The translations under genes and the position numbers were made by a program. DNA of 55,000 nucleotides from Streptomyces sp. MBT53 (lineage in GTDB: Bacteria > Actinomycetota > Actinomycetes > Streptomycetales > Streptomycetaceae), in contig NZ_JAEQAZ010000041.1 in assembly GCF_016654115.1 (NCBI RefSeq), positions 1 through 55,000 of the forward strand, read 5' to 3'. How positions within the stretch are numbered: position 1 is the first letter of the stretch; each line of letters opens with the position of its first letter. Shown here piece by piece: positions 52,407 to 55,000 of this stretch. The notes beneath the pieces were generated by a model. The model was not told where the DNA came from. It was given only the letters and a program-made list of their open reading frames with translations, and ran no database searches.

Positions 52407-53215
52407 GCCGTGCGTCCTACGCCGGCGAATCCGGAGAAGGAATACGGATCCTCGTCCTCCGGTGCGGTGTCGGGCCGCCAGTCCGGCATCGGCACCAGTC
52501 CGGGTTCCACCATGTCGTACCCCTCGAAGAACCGCGCGATCTCGTCGCGCGAGCGCATGATCAGCGGATTGCGAATGTCCTTGTACACGTCGACCGCGCC
52601 CTCCGCCCGCTCCGGTGGCAACGGGATTCCCTCGTACGAGGCATGGGTGAGGATCAGCAGGCTGCCGGGCGCGAGTGCGTCGCGCAGCTGTGCCACCGCT
52701 CCGTACGGGTCGTCCACGTCTTCCACGAAGTGCAGTATGGCAACGAGAAGCAAGGCCACTGGCCGATTCACGTCGATCAGGCGCTGAACCTCGGCGCTCG
52801 CCAGGATCTCCTGGGGCTTGCGGAGGTCGGCCGCGACGACGCCCGCGGTCTCGTTGCCGGCCAGCACGGCCTGGCTGTGCGCGACCGCCACCGGGTCGTG
52901 GTCGACGTACATCACATGGGCGCCGGGGCTGGCCTCCTGGGCCACCTCGTGGACGTTTCCGAAGGTGGGAATTCCGGAGCCGATGTCGAGGAACTGGGTG
53001 ATGCCCTCGGCCGCCGCGAAGCGGACGGCGCGACGCATGAACGCCCGGTTCGCCTGCATGATCTTGGGAAGTCCCGGGAGGAACTCCATGGCCTTGCGGG
53101 CCGCTTCCCGGTCGACCTCGAAGTTGTGCGAACCGCCCAGGTAGTAGTCGTAGATACGCGAAACGCTCGGCACCGAGATGTCGATGCTTCGTGGTGCCCA
53201 GGCGGGACGCTCCAT
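52403..53215 (-). CDS. SAM-dependent methyltransferase, DUF574 family
   Basis: A 270-aa protein of the actinobacterial DUF574/SAM methyltransferase family: SVSRIYDYYLGGSHNFEVDREAA, FLDIGSGIPTFGNVHEVAQ (SAM-binding motif), VMYVDHDPVAVAHSQAVLA and the long YDMVEPGLVPMPDWRPD tail are typical. Substrate is unknown; these genes are highly expanded in Streptomyces. ATG 53215 has GGAGAG 5 nt upstream; a TTG at 53227 is less likely. It is the first gene of a two-gene operon with the GGDEF-EAL gene, overlapping by 4 bases. Confidence 0.9.
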   Translation of the reverse strand: MERPAWAPRSIDISVPSVSRIYDYYLGGSHNFEVDREAARKAMEFLPGLPKIMQANRAFMRRAVRFAAAEGITQFLDIGSGIPTFGNVHEVAQEASPGAHVMYVDHDPVAVAHSQAVLAGNETAGVVAADLRKPQEILASAEVQRLIDVNRPVALLLVAILHFVEDVDDPYGAVAQLRDALAPGSLLILTHASYEGIPLPPERAEGAVDVYKDIRNPLIMRSRDEIARFFEGYDMVEPGLVPMPDWRPDTAPEDEDPYSFSGFAGVGRTA

Positions 53216-53553
53216 GTATCTCTCCAAGGCGTAGGCGATCCGGTGTTCGAGCTGAGGCTACTGATCGCCCGCCAAAGGAGCGAGCGGAAACGGAAATTGA
53301 CCGTCCGTTCCCGGTCACTGCCTGCGGCACGTGCCGAATTGACGTGCGGGGACACGCGGAGAGGCGCGCAGAATGCCGGAATTGGCGTAAGGGAAATGCC
53401 AAAGCGGCCCGCCCCCTCCGTGCGGTGCGGAGGGGGCGGACCTGTCGTCGTACGCGCTGCTGTGTTCGGCACTCTTGTCGCTTGCCCGCGTCCCTCCCTT
53501 CCGCGTATCCGTTGCCGAGTGGGCGGGGGCGATCAACCCTGGGGAGGTTCTCG
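53216..53553. other. 338-bp intergenic region
   Basis: Holds the promoter side of the methyltransferase gene (53216-53400; short AT-richer stretches near 53280-53300, none a clear -10/-35 pair), a strong GC hairpin at 53409-53439 and the 3' end of the lipoprotein gene. No ORF with coding character was found. Confidence 0.5.
53409..53439 (-). terminator. terminator of the lipoprotein gene
   Basis: Perfect 12-bp stem CCGCCCCCTCCG / CGGAGGGGGCGG with a 7-base loop, downstream of the minus-strand gene ending at 53554. Confidence 0.8.
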
Positions 53554-54517
53554 CTACGCCGCGGGCGCGCCGACCGCTTTCCCTTCAGGGGAGACGGCGT
53601 ACCAAGTGCCGCCCACGCCCTGACCGTTGGTCTGTCCGGCGGCCGTGTCACCGGAGAAGGTGTAGATCGGCCAGCAGTCGACGGTCATCTGCTTGGCGCC
53701 GTCGGACCGGGTGAAGCCCATGAGGCCCTTCTTCTCGACGCCCTTGGTGTCGTTCGCCGAGACGATCCCGACGGCCGGCCACTTCTCCGCGCAGGCACCG
53801 ACGCAGTTCGAGACGGACTTGGGCCATGCCTTGTCCTTGAGGAAGCGGTAGACCGTGTGGCCGTTCTTGTCGACGACGATGTCACCGAGCTTGGCGTCCT
53901 TGCGGACGGAGAGGCCGGGCAGCGAGGCGAGGGTCGCCTTCTTGCCGTCGGGGGCGAGCGCGTACCACTTGCCGCCCACGCCCTGGCCGTTGACGTCACC
54001 GGCGTTGACGTCCTTGGCGTAGCGGTAGGCGGGCCAGCCGCCGATGGTCAGCTGCTTGGTGCCGTCCGTGCGGGTCACCTCGCCGATGAGGGACTTGTCG
54101 ATACCGGCACCGGCGGTGGCGTCGTCGGCGGGAACCGGCGGCCACGCGGTGGCGCAGTCGCCGTCGCAGTTCGACTTGGGGGGATTGGCCGTGTCGGCGT
54201 CGAAGCGGTAGAGGGTGAGACCCGCTCCGTCGCTCAACACCTTGCCGAGGTCGGGGTTGTTGGCAACGGTCAGCTGGCCCGCGGGCTCGGCCGCCGCGGC
54301 CTGCTGGCCGTCGGCTCCGTAGCCGTTGCCCGCGGCGCTGGGGCTCGACGTAGCGGCGCCGGTAAACGCTGCCATAACCTCCGGCCGCCGCCGTGGCACC
54401 GACGTTCTGTGCCGCAGAGGAAGGTGTGGTCACATTTTCCGAACCGCACGCCGCCGTCAACGCCATGACGGACACGGCCGTCGCCGCGAGTGAGGCGCTC
54501 CGCCAGGAGGTCTTCAT
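53554..54517 (-). pseudogene. Lipoprotein_15-repeat lipoprotein, split by a +1 frameshift
   Basis: Read from ATG 54517 (GGGGAG upstream), the first frame gives a lipoprotein signal with Cys24 in LTAAC, then a GATAAAGGYGS linker. Near 54361-54375 the frame shifts by one base to give FTGAATSSPSAAGNGYGADG and four PF03640-type repeats (LYRFDADTANPP...C..DCATAWPPV; GVGGKWYALAPDGK; VYRFLKDKAW...C..ACAEKWPAV; GVGGTWYAVSPEGK). The total length of 964 bases is one more than a multiple of 3. Undoing one base in the TTT or G run at the join restores a single reading frame. It is either a recent mutation or a sequencing error. An internal ATG (54375) would make an unexported protein. Confidence 0.8.
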
Positions 54518-54774
54518 CGTCAACTCCCCATAATCACCTGGATGTTGCAGCGCCCGTCTGTGCCGCCGCACGGTCCTAGGTACGGGTGGGGACCACGGAA
54601 GTGTTCAACGGCCGCAGAAAAATCTTTCCGACTCCTGTGTCACGGCAGCCACTTCGCATGTACGTACGCATCCGGCCACCTCCGGGACCCGGTTCGTCAA
54701 ACCGCCGTACAGCGCCTTCCACTCCTTCGGGGCATTCCTTCCGCGCCCCGGCGCGCCCGGGCCCGCGAGGCTTC

Positions 54775-55000
54775 ATGATCTGCGTCGTGCATGGACCCGA
54801 ACCGACCCGAACCGCCCTCGCCGCAAGGGTGTTGACCCTGGTGACGCTGACCTGGCTGCTGGCGGGCGCACCGGCGGGCCTGGCAGCGGCCGACGCGTGC
54901 GCGTACGCCTCGACGGGGCCGGACGGCACGGAGGCGGTGGCGGTCGCCGGCAGCGGCTCCTGGCCGACGCCCCCGGCCTGCGAGAAGCCGACCCCGAAAC
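54775..55000 (+). CDS. secreted protein, N-terminal part (cut by window end)
   Basis: From ATG 54775 the frame stays open to the end of the window (75 codons). It has a Sec-type signal: a short basic start (TRTALAAR), a hydrophobic core VLTLVTLTWLLAGAPAG and a probable cleavage site after LAAA. The mature part begins DACAYASTGPDGTEAV and contains two cysteines (DAC, PAC). No family can be named from this fragment. The 257-bp gap before it (54518-54774) has no other gene I can support. Confidence 0.6.
   Translation, partial: MICVVHGPEPTRTALAARVLTLVTLTWLLAGAPAGLAAADACAYASTGPDGTEAVAVAGSGSWPTPPACEKPTPK

Noticed and set aside
53191..54468. 425-codon plus-strand frame
   Set aside because: It runs antisense to the repeat lipoprotein; no start site or motif, and the minus-strand reading has lipobox and repeats.

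Overview
The window is high-GC actinobacterial DNA (about 72% G+C by eye). It has densely packed genes, GGAGG-type ribosome sites, many GTG starts and several leaderless starts with a TANNNT -10 box 6-9 nt before the start codon. Gene content (egtABCD, sdhCAB with a LysR gene, an rmdA-type GGDEF/EAL gene, ornithine-lipid acyltransferases, a DUF574 methyltransferase) points to a Streptomyces chromosome, probably an arm-proximal conserved region. From memory it resembles the S. coelicolor segment carrying egtA-D to rmdA; I could not run an alignment.

Layout: 0.1-4.8 kb, an FMO/SDR/aldehyde dehydrogenase oxidation operon facing a VirS-like AraC regulator. 5-8.1 kb, an MFS exporter whose 3' tail is repeated as a degenerate 129-bp tandem array, then a Tat-exported metallophosphoesterase. 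8.2-12.3 kb, an ABC export operon and two divergent, closely related TetR genes. 12.5-16.4 kb, a second MFS exporter, a CPA2 cation/proton antiporter and a SUKH-fold protein. 16.4-21.4 kb, an NCS1 permease / SnoaL / aminoaldehyde dehydrogenase operon divergent from a PucR regulator. 21.4-24.5 kb, a secreted GH43-AbfB arabinan-type hydrolase and an amidase. 24.5-27.7 kb, a mini NfeD-like protein with a flotillin, a solitary PemK/MazF-like protein and a bacterial PARG-type macrodomain protein. 28-32.7 kb, the ergothioneine genes egtABCD and a dodecin. 32.7-37.3 kb, an ArsR/AHSA1/RibD-C operon, a HAD phosphatase, a thioredoxin-like ferredoxin, a luciferase-like oxidoreductase and a zinc alcohol dehydrogenase. 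37.5-40.3 kb, a short UvrA paralogue and a DUF3592 membrane protein. 40.3-43.3 kb, an isolated alanyl-tRNA-synthetase catalytic domain downstream of OlsB/OlsA-type acyltransferases. 43.5-50.2 kb, an unrecognised protein, succinate dehydrogenase sdhCAB, a divergent LysR gene and a PQQ-like lipoprotein. 50.3-55 kb, a c-di-GMP enzyme (rmdA-like) translationally coupled to a DUF574 methyltransferase, a frameshifted repeat lipoprotein, and the start of a secreted protein cut by the window end.

No rRNA, tRNA, CRISPR array, transposase, integrase or large biosynthetic cluster was seen. The most unusual stretch is the AlaRS-like gene behind the ornithine-lipid gene pair. It is preceded by a possible leaderless, alanine/threonine-rich leader peptide and a hairpin, an arrangement that looks like attenuation control of a non-canonical alanine-activating enzyme.
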